Position numbers and translations under genes: made by a program
In this document: positions 1 to 9,583 of the stretch, piece by piece
Position numbering within the stretch: position 1 is the stretch's first letter
How the letters are laid out: every line of letters starts with the position of its first letter
NCBI GenBank assembly: GCA_038502055.1
Contig: JAXRKN010000043.1
Coordinates: forward strand, 992,001-1,056,000
Direction of reading: 5' to 3'
DNA length: 64,000 nucleotides
From: Tanytarsus gracilentus
Taxonomy: Eukaryota; Arthropoda; Insecta; Diptera; Chironomidae
Notes under the pieces: generated by a model
What the model was told of the DNA's origin: nothing
The model's database searches: none
Seen by the model: only the letters and a program-made list of their open reading frames with translations

Positions 1-199
1 AATGATTTGGGAGAATATAGAAGGAAAAGGATAAACTAATTTTTAAAAACACACGCTTGTGGGGGGAAATTATTTGATTATACTTTTTTAAAGAGAAATA
101 TATTCATATGAAAAAAGACCAAAAAAATTAAATGAAGCGCGCAAAACTAATTTTTTGGCTCAATTTGAAAACTTTTTTGACTCGCATTCTCTTTCTGAT
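1..199. other. 3' UTR or intergenic sequence after lola unit A
   Basis: AT-rich sequence directly downstream (on the minus strand) of the TAA of lola unit A. No coding exon, finger motif or clear polyadenylation hexamer is visible on the minus strand here. More lola units or the gene's true end may lie beyond the window edge. Confidence 0.4.
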
Positions 200-1181
200 T
201 TAGCGAGTTTGAATTGAAAGCGATTTCTTGGAGCGACGAGTTTCTAACGGAGGCTTATCTGAGTGATGCTTTCGAATATGAACGCCCAAGTTGCCTCGTT
301 GCTTTGCTTTGTAGCTGCAGTATGGACATTGATGACTCGCCTCTTTGCCACCCTGTTGTAAATTTTATAAATGTTAGTAATAAAGTAATGTTAACTTAAA
401 GAAATACTTACGCATTCGACATTCTCATGACGACGGAGAGTTGATTTCCAGCGATATCTTTTGCCACAATGTCTACACTCATAATTTCGTGTTCCTTCTT
501 CGCCCTCGCCCTCACTATGAATCGAATTATCGCTCACAGTTGCATAATATTTTCTAATATTCTCCTGCTTTATTGACATGTTTTCCGTATCCTCACTTTT
601 GAAGTTATCGCTGAAGTGAATTTGTACATCTTCGGGAAGTTCAATGTCATCGATACCGTATTCTAAGTCATCCATAATCTCATTGGGAAAATCATTGCTT
701 TGATTGCTTGTGTTTGCAGCGGATGCCGAGACTGCATACTCGGTCACCTGCTGATTAATGCTTGGGCCACTTGATTGAACTGCCTGAATGACAAACTGTT
801 GATTGCTACTCGCTGGTATTATGATGGGTTTTGCAATGGGCTCTGCTGGTTTCACCGTTGTTACACTAATGTACTCGATCTTCTTTCCATCGGCGAGCAC
901 TTGAGTGCGAACGGGCTGCATGTGTGGAACTTGATGAACTTGCTGAGACGTTTGGATGATGGTTGGATTCTTATGACGCGAGTATTTGATACGAGGATGA
1001 TTTTGCTTTACAATTTTTCTCTCTTCCGTTCCGGCTGCTGCGACTGCGGCCGCCTGAGTTGTTGGCGTAATTTGCTGCGGTGGGACTGATGATTCTGGCA
1101 CTTTTTGAACAATCGAAACATTTGCGGATTTTTCAACCTTGGCTGTCACTTTCATTTGAGGTCTCTTTACTGGAACCAATT
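200..1181 (-). CDS. lola: lola alternative 3' unit A: long linker plus two zinc fingers
   Basis: Most distal terminal unit in the window, made of two exons, 1181-412 and 352-200. The acceptor at 1182 (cctcctag) is phase 1 and matches the constitutive donor. The first exon encodes about 257 residues rich in Gln, Pro, Thr and Ala, then an acidic stretch, then the first half of a zinc-finger pair (YECRHCGKRYRWKSTLRRHE, ending VEC). A 59-nt intron follows, and the second exon gives HQCPYCSYKAKQRGNLGVH and RKHH, then a basic tail and TAA. The finger pair (C2HC then C2H2) is the standard Lola arrangement, and this sequence closely resembles a conserved Lola isoform I know from other insects. The tail is the longest of all units. 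Further units could lie beyond position 1. Confidence 0.9.
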
Positions 1182-1756
1182 CTAGGAGGACGAAAAATAA
1201 TTTATGATTAATTTGTGTATTGAAATTGTGATTAGAGTTAGAGTGCAAGACATGGATGCAAGGTTTTTGATCAGTTTTGAAATGGAATTTAAAACATATT
1301 TTTATGTAGTTGATTCATGGCGTTCAAAAAACAAAAATAAATAAGACTAAAAAATCATGTCCTCATGAGGAGAGAATTTAAGGCGACAATTTTCTCCTCA
1401 TCAGAAAATGAACTAAAAACAACTTTAAATATATATATATCATTTTAGCTCTAAAACGTATGCAAAATTAAAAGATTTCTTTTTTATATAAAGCAAATAT
1501 TGGAGTTAAATGTTATCAAACTCAAATATGCAAAATAAAATCAAAAATGCAGACAAAATTAATTTAAACTTATATAGGTTTCAATCAAACAAACAACTAC
1601 TATAAAAGATACAAAATATATTGTTTACTAAAGTCTGTTATTGAGACTTTTTAATCATAGAAAATAAATTTTGAATAAATAATTTCTCTCGTGATCGAGA
1701 TCATAATAATAATTTGAATGAAACAAGATTCGATAATGACACATAATGCTTGATGA
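1182..1756. other. lola unit B 3' UTR / spacer before unit A
   Basis: About 575 nt of AT-rich DNA between two alternative terminal units. Each unit needs its own polyadenylation site, so the half nearest 1756 should be 3' UTR of unit B. Several AATAAA-like hexamers occur on the minus strand, as expected at this base composition. No reading frame with Cys/His pairs was seen. Confidence 0.4.
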
Positions 1757-2043
1757 TTATCGTGTGCGAAATCGCTTGGTGACATTTTTTTTATTTAACG
1801 TATGAATCGATTTATTTTTTGGTGTTTTGGTGAAATGTGAATGAGAATTTTTCATTTTATCAAAATCTTTACCGCATTCCTTCAACACAATCTTCTCGGC
1901 CGGCTGCTTTTTGACGGGCAGCAAGAGATATTTGTTATTGTCTGCCTTTGTGATTTGAAAATTTTCACTCTCGAGCAAGCAATCATTCATATCGTGATCC
2001 TTATTCTGCTCCCGCAACTTAAGTCGATAAGCCTTGGTTGCGC
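1757..2043 (-). CDS. lola: lola alternative 3' unit B: tail without zinc finger
   Basis: Single terminal exon with a good phase-1 acceptor (ctgtttcag at 2044) and a TAA at 1757. It encodes 95 residues beginning GATKAYRLKLREQNKD and ending KKNVTKRFRTR. No Cys/His pair is present, so this isoform would carry the BTB domain but no DNA-binding finger. Zinc-finger-less Lola isoforms are known in Drosophila, where they are a minority, so this is a plausible real exon. The tail is basic and Lys-rich, with one cysteine in KECGKDF. Support is weaker than for the finger exons because there is no domain to recognise. Support comes from the shared phase, open frame and position in the array. Confidence 0.65.
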
Positions 2044-2538
2044 CTGAAACAGAATTGAAATTGAGGTGTTAGTAAGAGTAATTCTCAAATCCACCGTTGA
2101 TTATTTAAGATTTAAAAACTAACCCAACGAGATTTTTTTAATTCAGTTTAATGGAATTTAATTTTCTCATAAAAATCATATATAGATCAACTATCCAGCA
2201 ACTAATACTTTTTGAGATATGCGAGAAAAAAAATTAATTATGTTTTAAGAAAAGGGAATAAAAATAATTAGGAAATTCGAAAGTGCATGAATAAAATTTA
2301 ATTAGTGTTAATTTTAGAAGGAAAAAAAGAATAGCAATAAAATATTAGTTCAGGATAGAGATAATTAAATATTTACACCAGCATCCATCGATTTTTCACA
2401 TTTACAAGACTCAATAAATTGACAAAATATACCGAGAGAAATTATCCCAGCTAAATTGGCAGCATTCCATTGATCAGTTGTTTTTATTAATTAATAACAC
2501 AGAGTTTTTAATTCGAGACATAGATTTACAATGAGAGA
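2044..2538. other. spacer between lola units C and B
   Basis: AT-rich, with a polypyrimidine tract leading into the unit B acceptor at 2044. A short minus-strand frame near 2410 contains a lone CKCEKS but no histidine ligands, so I do not call an exon. Otherwise nothing is seen. Confidence 0.4.
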
Positions 2539-2771
2539 TTATGTTTCATGTTTGTGCTGTGACTGAACGTGAAGCTTTAGAGAATGCTTATATCGCGTGA
2601 CATAAGAGCAGTACGAGCAAAATTCTTTTGGCTCAACTCCACATTCATTCTTCAAGTGTCTCAAGAGATTCTTTCGATAGTGATAGGTCTTGAAGCATCT
2701 TGAGCACTCGTGAACTTGTTGTTGTTGCTCTAGAATTTCCTCCTCCCTCACCGCATCGACATCATCATCAT
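2539..2771 (-). CDS. lola: lola alternative 3' unit C: two zinc fingers
   Basis: Single exon with a phase-1 acceptor (cattacag at 2772) and a stop at 2539. The tail opens with acidic DDDDVDAVREEE and a Gln run. Then come finger 1, HECSRCFKTYHYRKNLLRH with the final ligand in KNEC (C2HC), and finger 2, FCSYCSYVTRYKHSLKLH ending QSQH (C2H2). The spacing between fingers (ECGVEPKE) is the Lola family linker. It is one of the simplest units and ends only three residues (ET after KH) past the second finger. Confidence 0.9.
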
Positions 2772-2915
2772 CTGTAATGAAGAAAAAATTCTAGTTAGTA
2801 TGAGAAAAATTGAGGGGACAGAACATTTTTGTAAAAAACATTTACGATAGAAAAATTTCTTCAAACTTTTTTTAAATTTTTTTTTCAAAAATTTTATTCT
2901 CATAAAATTTGTTGT

Positions 2916-3169
2916 TCACATTTGATTCGGGTGATGACTTAAAATATGATTTCTTAACTGATAATTTCTAAAACAAGAATAACCACAAATGGCACAATGA
3001 AGTGATGGCTCAACTCCGCACTCACGTTCATGACGCCTCAGACTCGAGGCTACCTTATAAACATTTGCGCATTTCTTACACTGATATGACACATCGTCCA
3101 TTTCTTTCACAGCCGCACTCCATGCTGGAAAAATTATCTCGTTCAGCAAATTTGACTCGGCATCGTAAT
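2916..3169 (-). CDS. lola: lola alternative 3' unit D: two zinc fingers
   Basis: Single exon with phase-1 acceptor (tattttacag at 3170) and a TGA at 2916. About 30 residues of linker (DYDAESNLLNEIIFPAW) precede finger 1, YQCKKCANVYKVASSLRRH ending REC (C2HC). Finger 2 is LHCAICGYSCFRNYQLRNH ending SHH (C2H2). The linker ECGVEPS is almost the same as in unit C, suggesting that these neighbouring units arose by tandem exon duplication. The protein ends five residues after the last finger. Confidence 0.9.
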
Positions 3170-3713
3170 CTGTAAAATAAAATTTAAATTTTGAGCTTAA
3201 TATCTAACTTTCTTCTTCTTTCTCATTTGAGAGTAACTACCGCGAATAAAACTTAATTTACATTTTAAATTCTTTGTTTTCTTCTCATGATTTTATTAAA
3301 GAAAAATATTTGACAACATTTTGTGTGTTTTTCTTTCCTCACTTACATTTCTATAATAATTCTCTTTCAAAAACTATCTAAAAAGAGCAATTTTTAAAAC
3401 CTATCTTTAATTGCTCTCGCTATTATTTTTTGACTATAAAATGGGCTGACTTTTAAATTGAAAAGAAGAAGGTTGGGTGGTGATCACAATCTAAGGTGTC
3501 TCGTTAAAGAATTTTGATAAAAATTAGTAACACTAACAATTTTTTTGTACTATTCGTCCATTTTGTGAATACTTAAATAAAAATTCGAGACATGTTTCTT
3601 AAATTGCGTCACACTTTCTCCCAAATATTCGAAGCCCAGTAAATTTTTAATGCTTCCTAAGTTATTTTTTTTTTGGTACAATTTGCCTCTTGTCTCTCTC
3701 TACTACAATTCGC
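3170..3713. other. spacer between lola units E and D
   Basis: AT-rich sequence with T-rich tracts on the plus strand. It should hold the 3' UTR of unit E and the branch point and polypyrimidine tract for unit D. No finger-like frame was found. Confidence 0.4.
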
Positions 3714-4044
3714 TTAACTGCTAATTAAAAAGACTTTTTTAGGATATTCATCCGTAACATGTTTTTCATTGATGTGAAATTTTAGAGATTCTCTTCGAGT
3801 ATATGTTTTTGAACACAATTCACATTTAAATTTCTTTTCCTGGCCGCATTCCTACAATAATTTTTTAATTATTTAACATATGAGGGACGTGATGTATTAG
3901 AAAGACATTTTTTTACCAAATTCAAATGACGAGTTAGTGATGACATTAACTTGTATGAACGTCCACAACCGTTTGGGCATGAAACTGCAACATTAACATA
4001 ATCATTATCCCGTTTTGATTTTTGAATGTTTAAATTTTTTAGAC
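3714..4044 (-). CDS. lola: lola alternative 3' unit E: two zinc fingers, split by an intron
   Basis: Two exons, about 4044-3917 and 3851-3714, too short to stand out as open frames. Exon 1 has an acceptor at 4045 (atcaaag) and codes for a short linker, then VSCPNGCGRSYKLMSSLTRH, with three residues between the first two cysteines. It ends HLNL in phase 0. Exon 2 continues ECGQEKK, completing finger 1, then KCELCSKTYTRRESLKFH ending EKH (C2H2), a basic tail and TAA. A second acceptor inside exon 1 (ttgcag just before TTTCATGC) keeps the same phase and frame, so the start of this unit is ambiguous by about 60 nt. Confidence 0.8.
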
Positions 4045-4116
4045 CTTTGATTATAGAAAAAAAGAGGAAAGGGGAAAAACAAATTACAAAAAATAACTCT
4101 AATTAAATTATAATTT

Positions 4117-4241
4117 CTAAACTGGATGAAATTCGTTCAAATGCTTTCTTAAATCTTGCAAATCTTCATTCGTTCCGAATTTGCACATGTGGCATTTAAA
4201 TTTAAAATCTTTGCGTATCGTAGACTCTTCAGCAGACTCAA
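4117..4241 (-). CDS. lola: lola alternative 3' unit F: single zinc finger
   Basis: A short exon of 125 nt with a phase-1 acceptor (tatacttccag at 4242) and a TAG at 4117-4119. It encodes 41 residues: VESAEESTIRKD, then one C2H2 finger, KCHMCKFGTNEDLQDLRKH ending NEFH, then PV and stop. This matches the second finger of other Lola units, while the usual first C2HC finger is absent. It could be a real one-finger isoform or the remnant of a unit that lost its first finger. The frame is open throughout and splice phase fits. Confidence 0.65.
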
Positions 4242-4801
4242 CTGGAAGTATATAGAAGAAAACAAGAAGGGAATTTCCTTTAAATATGTTCGTTTCGTTT
4301 CTCTCTACAATTAAAACTAATTTTTTTTTTGCTCTTAAATGTTTGATTTTCTCTCCTACAGCTCAACATTCAAAATCATCATCATTCATTTCATTCTAAT
4401 TAGATTTGTTATTAATCACAATCATTTCCAATATAATAATGACTTGTTTGATTCATTTTTTAAAGTTTTTGTGAAGCTTTTAAAGCTCTCTCTTCCCCTA
4501 GATATAATTTTTTAGTTTTTAAAGTTTCCGCTAATTTCTACGCTTTGAATAAATAAATATATATTTTTTTATCATTACTCTCTCTCTAAGTGACTAATTT
4601 TCACATTAATTTTCTGTATAAAATTTTCTCCTGTTTTGTTCCTTTGATTTTTTTAAAATATTTTTTTGTGTGTGTGTGTGTTTAACAGAGAAAAAATTAA
4701 CTAGAGATATATTTTTTTAACACAAGAATAATCAACTCTATAAAAATTTTCTTCATCATCTAACACAAGTCAACAACGTCAGGTTCAGTTTTGAGTGTGC
4801 C
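4242..4801. other. spacer between lola units G and F, with a GT repeat
   Basis: AT-rich spacer with a run of GT dinucleotides at 4668-4681. No Cys/His pattern is visible on either strand. It should contain the unit G 3' UTR. Confidence 0.4.
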
Positions 4802-5396
4802 TCAAAAGAAGTACTTGGTGCAAACGAGCGACTCAAGGTGCCTCTTCAAGTGCGATCCTTGTGAAAAGGCCTTGCCGCACATAATGCACCGAAAATTTTT
4901 CTTTCCTCCACATTCATATCTGTTAATTATTTGAGTTGTGTAATTATGTGAGTGTTTGTGATGGACCGAAAAGTATATATATATATATATATTATGAATA
5001 TAAAATTTGAAAAATGTTTTTCAATGAGAGGATGAATGAAAAAGAGAAAAAAGAGAGAAGAAAAGGAGAGAAAATACAAAAAGTGATTAGCACAATTTGA
5101 TCATCATTTCATGGAAGCTCTCTAAAAGATATTTGCAGAGATAAATTTGTTACTAAAGCACATCTATTCTAAAATATTTCTATAGGTCATTTTGTTTGGT
5201 CATTTTCTAATTGGATAATCTCAAATTCACCTTATATGACGCTGGAGAGAGCTAGCATCTTTATAATGCTTTGAACAGTTAGATCGAGGACACTCATATC
5301 TCCCTTCCAAATTAATAAATTTAGTTAGATCTGAGAACTTTACATTGTGCCATATGTCTTTATCATAGTAACCATCACAACACGATAACATAACAT
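4802..5396 (-). CDS. lola: lola alternative 3' unit G: two C2HC-type zinc fingers, split by an intron
   Basis: Two exons, 5396-5231 and 4919-4802. The first has a phase-1 acceptor (tttttgcag at 5397), a linker of about 33 residues, then YECPRSNCSKHYKDASSLQRH, with four residues between the first two cysteines. It ends at ATA AG in phase 2. The second supplies A to complete Arg, continues YECGGKK to close finger 1, then RCIMCGKAFSQGSHLKRH and ends LESLVCTKYFF and TGA. The last ligand of finger 2 is therefore Cys rather than His, which differs from the other units. The 311-nt intron between them is the longest within any unit. Confidence 0.85.
4920..5230 (-). other. intron within lola unit G, with a TA repeat
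   Basis: Intron joining the two exons of unit G: donor gtgaat at 5230, acceptor attaacag ending at 4920. It contains a TA dinucleotide run at 4974-4992 and a purine-rich stretch (GA/AAAG) near 5040-5090. Confidence 0.6.
4974..4992. repeat. TA dinucleotide microsatellite
   Basis: About nine TA units in the intron of lola unit G. Confidence 0.9.
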
Positions 5397-5799
5397 CTGC
5401 AAAAATATAAGAGATAGGAAGAGAGAAAAGAAAAGTTCACAAATTTGTGCGACAATTTTTTTTTTGCTATAATGCAACAACACATCGGTTTTTTGACTCT
5501 TCTAACAGCTAATTTTTTAAAATCATAAAAAATTATGTTGACATCACTATTTTCTTTGCTTTTGTTTTTTTGGCATTTCGTTAATAAAAAAATCTCTCTT
5601 TCTAAATTGTGCAAAAAAAATTAACTAAAAAGTTTTTTTTTGGTTATTGTTTAAGTTTCTCTAGGAGATTATATAAAAACACAGAAACAAACGAAAACAA
5701 ATTAAAAATGTCTTTGATTGAGATTGATTGCAATTTGATGGATGATGATGATTATGAATTAATTAAAATGATTGTTCATCCCTTAACAAATATATCTTC
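5397..5799. other. spacer between lola units H and G
   Basis: AT-rich. Two overlapping open frames on opposite strands around 5375-5824 have low-complexity composition and no domain. I regard them as chance. Nothing else is seen. Confidence 0.4.
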
Positions 5800-6083
5800 T
5801 TATAAAAATTTTCGATTATTTTGATGCAATGCAGAAATGTGCTGCGTTAGCGAGTCTCTTCGCTTGCTCAAATGATTGCAGAATGGACATTTAAAGGACA
5901 TTCGATTGGGGTTTTTGAGGCACTGAGAAAAGAAGAAAATTCTTTAAGTACACGAAAAGTCTCGTTTAAAAAGAAATGTTTTATTAACCTCGTAACGGCT
6001 ATGCCGCTTCAGACACGATAGTTTACTATATCGCCTCAAACATAAAGCACAAACAAATTTCTTCTTTTCCTCATTAAAAAAAT
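5800..6083 (-). CDS. lola: lola alternative 3' unit H: two zinc fingers, split by an intron
   Basis: Two exons, 6083-5989 and 5922-5800. Exon 1 starts after a phase-1 acceptor (catctgtag at 6084), encodes DFFNEEKKKF and VCALCLRRYSKLSCLKRH, and ends SRYE at an unusual GTTAAT donor. Exon 2 opens with the missing cysteine (CLKNPNRMSF), so finger 1 is completed only by splicing. It then gives KCPFCNHLSKRRDSLTQH ending ALH and a short tail to TAA at 5800. The same placing of the last finger-1 cysteine next to the intron is seen in units A, E and J. Confidence 0.85.
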
Positions 6084-6413
6084 CTACAGATGAAATAACA
6101 GAAATAAAAAAAAGAGAAAGAGATATATATGGAAAGAAAGTGTGTATTAATTTTCCTTCTCTTGAGTTTTTTGGTTGGTTAAAAATTTGATTAATTTGAC
6201 ACATGTACAAGACGAAAAAAATTTTGTTAGAGGACAAAATCACAATAAGAACATAAAAGTAATTTGACAATTCGTGCACAACTCATGTATGAGCTTTCGA
6301 GAGAGCTTTTAAACCCCACAATATTTTTTTTATTTTTAAAATTAATTCATTAGACACGAGGCAAAAATTTTGTTAAAGATTTTTTTTTGATGATGACGAT
6401 GATGTGATGCTGA
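6084..6413. other. spacer between lola units I and H
   Basis: AT-rich; includes the acceptor region of unit H and presumably the unit I 3' UTR. No finger motif was seen. Confidence 0.4.
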
Positions 6414-6610
6414 TTATTTTTTGATTCCCCTATTCAAATGCACCTCATTCATATGAGCTTTAATTCGATCGGCGCGAGGTGATTGCTTTTTACAATAGCG
6501 GCACTGATAAATTTTGCGATGGGGATTTAATTTACAGTAGAAATCTTCGTGAATAGATCGATTGTTGCTGCTACTAAAGGATTTTTTACAAAAGAAGCAG
6601 TCGTTTGAGC
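6414..6610 (-). CDS. lola: lola alternative 3' unit I: two zinc fingers
   Basis: Single 197-nt exon with phase-1 acceptor (ctatcacag at 6611) and TAA at 6414. It has almost no linker: after GSND comes CFFCKKSFSSSNNRSIH with the final ligand in DFYC (C2HC), then QCRYCKKQSPRADRIKAH ending NEVH (C2H2), followed by a basic tail LNRGIKK. The first finger lacks the usual aromatic-Arg pattern in its helix, making it the most divergent intact first finger of the set. Confidence 0.8.
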
Positions 6611-7316
6611 CTGTGATAGATTATGAAAAATGTGCAAGGTTAGTCAAAGAATGAAATGAAGCTTTCGGAGTTTTGATGACTACATATTTTAAAGCATTAC
6701 ACAACAAAAACTTCTTATTATTGACCGATGACCACGATCCCCTTATTTTTTCGTCTCCGAGAGCTTGTTAAGGTTGCTTTCGAGGAAGAAATTTTAGGAA
6801 TTCCCTTCACCCAACAAATATGAGAAACAAATTTTTTGAGATGTGTAAAATGAGTTTTATTAGTTAAGCATTTTTTTGGTTTGTTTTCCATTATATACAT
6901 TCACATAGCAATAGAGGACTAAAATTAAAAAAAAAATGTCAGCGTGCCACAAAGGTTAAAATCAATTTTTTAAAAGGAAAATTAAAAGTTTTAAATAAAT
7001 TAAGCCTAAAATAAAAGTTAGTAAGTTAATTAGTGTGATGTGTTTGTGTGAAGGTCATGATGATGATGGTATCGACTTAAAAATTAATTTTTGGTAGCGA
7101 TATGAAACTTCTTTTTGGCATTTCCTTACGTTAAAAAAAATATTGAAATTTATAAATAAGTTTTAAAAAGAGAGCGGAGCTCTAAAAAAAGTACACGAAA
7201 AGAAAACCTAATGACTTCAAAATAACTTAGTTATTAAAAATTATATGAGAAAAAGAAAACTGGGATTTTTTTTTGAGATCATTAAACGAATGAAAACACG
7301 CGAGAGAAAAAGCTCT
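6611..7316. other. spacer between lola units J and I
   Basis: About 700 nt of AT-rich DNA. A 60-residue minus-strand frame at 6900-6718 contains scattered Cys and His and a basic Ser/Arg stretch. No acceptor joins it in phase 1, because an in-frame TGA precedes it, so it is not called as an exon. Confidence 0.4.
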
Positions 7317-8008
7317 TTAGTTTGTCACGTTATTGAGTGAATAATTCACAAATAAATTCTTCAAGTTTTGGAATGTCTGTTGCAATCCCATTTGTGCAAA
7401 AGTATCACTGTTCATTTCACTCATGGGCGGAAAATCTTGAGTGGGTTGGAAATTTTCTTGTTTCATCATCAAAGCCTCGACTGAGAATTTATCAAAATTA
7501 TTCATTAAAAGATTTTCATATCGAACGCGCTCATCATGATTCATATCCGATGTCAACTCTTTTTTCATCTGAGTCTGCAAGGATGAAACTTTTGTCGAGA
7601 GACCTGCGGACGATTTATTTGTCGGTGGTGTAGGTGGCGTAATGATTCCGTGCTTTGAACTCAAATGACGAACTAGATGATATTTTCTTCGAAACTTCGA
7701 TGGACATAACTCGCAGTGAAAACGTGGAGGAATGTTTACACATTCATCTGAATAGTTTTTATGATTCAATTAGAAAATTTGCCTCATTTAAAACTCAAAA
7801 GAGAGCTTTCAAAAGCTCCCGTCTACAGAAAAATTTCTTTATGGAAAATTTGTGGCCATTTTCTGCTCACCTCTCGTATGCCTTTGCAAGTGTCTACGCC
7901 GCAAATAACTTTTTCCACACGTTGCGCAAGGAAATCGTTCCGTTAGTGAATCTTCGACTTTAACTTTCGCAAATATTTCCGGTACACAGGTTAATTTTTC
8001 TTCATCAT
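7317..8008 (-). CDS. lola: lola alternative 3' unit J: two zinc fingers and a long C-terminal tail
   Basis: Two exons, 8008-7871 and 7747-7317. Exon 1 has a phase-1 acceptor (aaaaaaatag at 8009), a linker DDEEKLTCVPEIF and PCATCGKSYLRRRHLQRH, ending TR in phase 1. Exon 2 (acceptor actattcag) gives DECVNIPPRF, closing finger 1, and HCELCPSKFRRKYHLVRH ending SKH. Unlike other units it continues for about 110 residues, with a Pro/Thr run (TPPTPPTNKS) and a hydrophobic end (LKNLFVNYSL). The tail may carry an extra activation or interaction surface; no known domain is visible. Confidence 0.9.
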
Positions 8009-8402
8009 CTATTTTTTTTTCATACGCGCAATTAATAGTTTATGAAGGTTAATTTGTGTAATGAGTGTGGTGTAGTGATGAAGTCAATGTGTGTTTGTGT
8101 TAAGGGTTTTTTTTGAGGGGTAAGCACAGAATATATGAAAATAAAAAGAGAAAAAAGGAAACAAAAATGATGAAATGAAATGTTCTGATAATTTTTTAAA
8201 TAAAATGAAAAAATAGCAAAAAAATCATTCACGAAAAAAAATCAATTCTACCAATTGAAAATCTACCACAAAAATATAAACTTAAAAACTCTTAACGTGC
8301 ATGATGTAGTATCAAATACTTTTTTGTGTGACTTGTGCGACTTAAAAATGGGAAATTTGTGCGAGGAAATGTTGACTAATATCTCTAATATGAATTTAAC
8401 AA
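8009..8402. other. spacer between lola units K and J
   Basis: AT-rich, with several purine runs. Contains the branch/acceptor region of unit J. No coding potential is recognised. Confidence 0.4.
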
Positions 8403-8659
8403 TTATTTTCTCAATATTCCATGTTTTTGTCGCAAGTGTAATGACAAATCATAGGCCCATGTGCAAATGTAATTACAAAAGTTACACTTGAATACTTTTT
8501 TGCGACCCTTTTCGTTGACATGTTTGGTGTTACACGGACAGCACTGATCAGCTAATAAATTTTCATTTGTTGAAAAAGTTTTACGAGACCATTGCGGAGG
8601 AGGAGGAGGAAGAGATGACGACATGGATGCAAAGGATGGCACTTTTATCGCGAATAAAT
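8403..8659 (-). CDS. lola: lola alternative 3' unit K: two zinc fingers, first one atypical
   Basis: Single exon with phase-1 acceptor (cttatttgcag at 8660) and TAA at 8403. The linker holds a five-proline run (SSLPPPPPQW). The first cysteine cluster, ADQCCPCNTKHVNEKGRKK, keeps a CPC motif but lacks a normal helix and terminal ligands, so it may not fold as a finger. The second, KCNFCNYICTWAYDLSLH ending QKH, is a standard C2H2 finger. The protein ends GILRK. It is counted here as a pair because the position and linker fit, but finger 1 is doubtful. Confidence 0.8.
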
Positions 8660-8825
8660 CTGCAAATAAGAATTTGCACTCTTTGAGACCAACAACAACA
8701 ACAAGGCAACAATATATATAATTTTAAACAGATATAATTTTATGTGAGAAAAAGTAATGAAATTAAACCCAAAATGAGAAAAATGAACCAGTATAAGAAC
8801 ATAAAAAAAGAGTTGTTAATTGATT

Positions 8826-9130
8826 TTAATCTATTGATGATGAGAGACGATTTTCATGATGAACGATGCGAACATGTGTCATTAAACGATCATTCCTATG
8901 AGCACGATAATCACAGAGTGAGCACGAGAGACTTTTCTCCTTTCCACATTCTTTTAAATGACGATTGAGAGTCTTGCGAGCCTTATAGCTACGATGACAT
9001 TGTTTACATGAAAACATTTGCACTTCTTTACATTTCAAATGCGTAGTAATTGCCGATTCCTCGCTATATATATGCGCTTTGAACACTTGACATTCATTAG
9101 CATAAGTATAATTTTCATTAGCAATGTCAC
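8826..9130 (-). CDS. lola: lola alternative 3' unit L: two zinc fingers plus an upstream Cys/His cluster
   Basis: Most proximal intact unit, a single exon with phase-1 acceptor (gcattcgcag at 9131) and a stop at 8826. Before the finger pair there is a Cys/His-containing stretch (NECQVFKAHIY, then THLKCKEV) that could be a decayed extra finger. Finger 1 is SCKQCHRSYKARKTLNRH ending KEC and finger 2 is SCSLCDYRAHRNDRLMTH ending IVHH. It ends with a Ser-rich tail (RLSSSID). It is separated from the constitutive donor by a 4.3 kb intron. Confidence 0.85.
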
Positions 9131-9379
9131 CTGCGAATGCACAAAGAGAGGGAGAGAATGCAAGTGAGGAATATTAATTGAAGTGTGTGAATCTTTTTCT
9201 CTTTAAATAAATTAACTTGAAAGAGATTTTTTTTTTCTATGCAAAACCAAACAGAAAAATCATAAAGGAACTAATGTAAATAAATTAACTATTCAGAAAG
9301 CAAGGTGTGATAGAAAATTTCTTGAGCTCAGTAAAAATGTTCTAGTGATTGTCCGTTTAGAAAAAGGGCACACCTAAAC

Positions 9380-9583
9380 TTAAGTAGGCAAAATTCTCTT
9401 TAAGAGATTCCACCGTAAATAGTCATGCGAACGACTCTCCTGTGTGTACATTTTTAATGCAGTCAAAACGCAATAAACCGAAAAAAAAGTTATTATTAAC
9501 CCACAGAGTTCAATGCAACAGAGTGAGAAACATTGAATGGAATCGCGTACATTTAAACGGACATTGACCTTCACCTACGTCGA
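9380..9583 (-). pseudogene. possible decayed lola zinc-finger unit
   Basis: On the minus strand an acceptor-like site (ctcgacgtag) is followed in phase 1 by GEGQCPFKCTRFHSMFLTLLH and then TGA directly after the histidine. The Cys spacing and L-x-x-H end resemble a Lola first finger that is one residue short. Shifting frame at that point restores IELCG, the usual end of a Lola first finger, next to a GTTAAT donor-like site, and a second open stretch runs to 9380. I read this as a finger pair broken by one or more small indels. The alternative is chance resemblance in AT-rich intron. Confidence 0.25.

Noticed and set aside
6718..6900. A 60-residue minus-strand frame with scattered Cys, His and a basic Ser/Arg stretch, placed where another lola unit could be.
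   Set aside because: An in-frame TGA separates it from the only nearby acceptor, the phase does not fit, and the Cys/His spacing is not that of a zinc finger.
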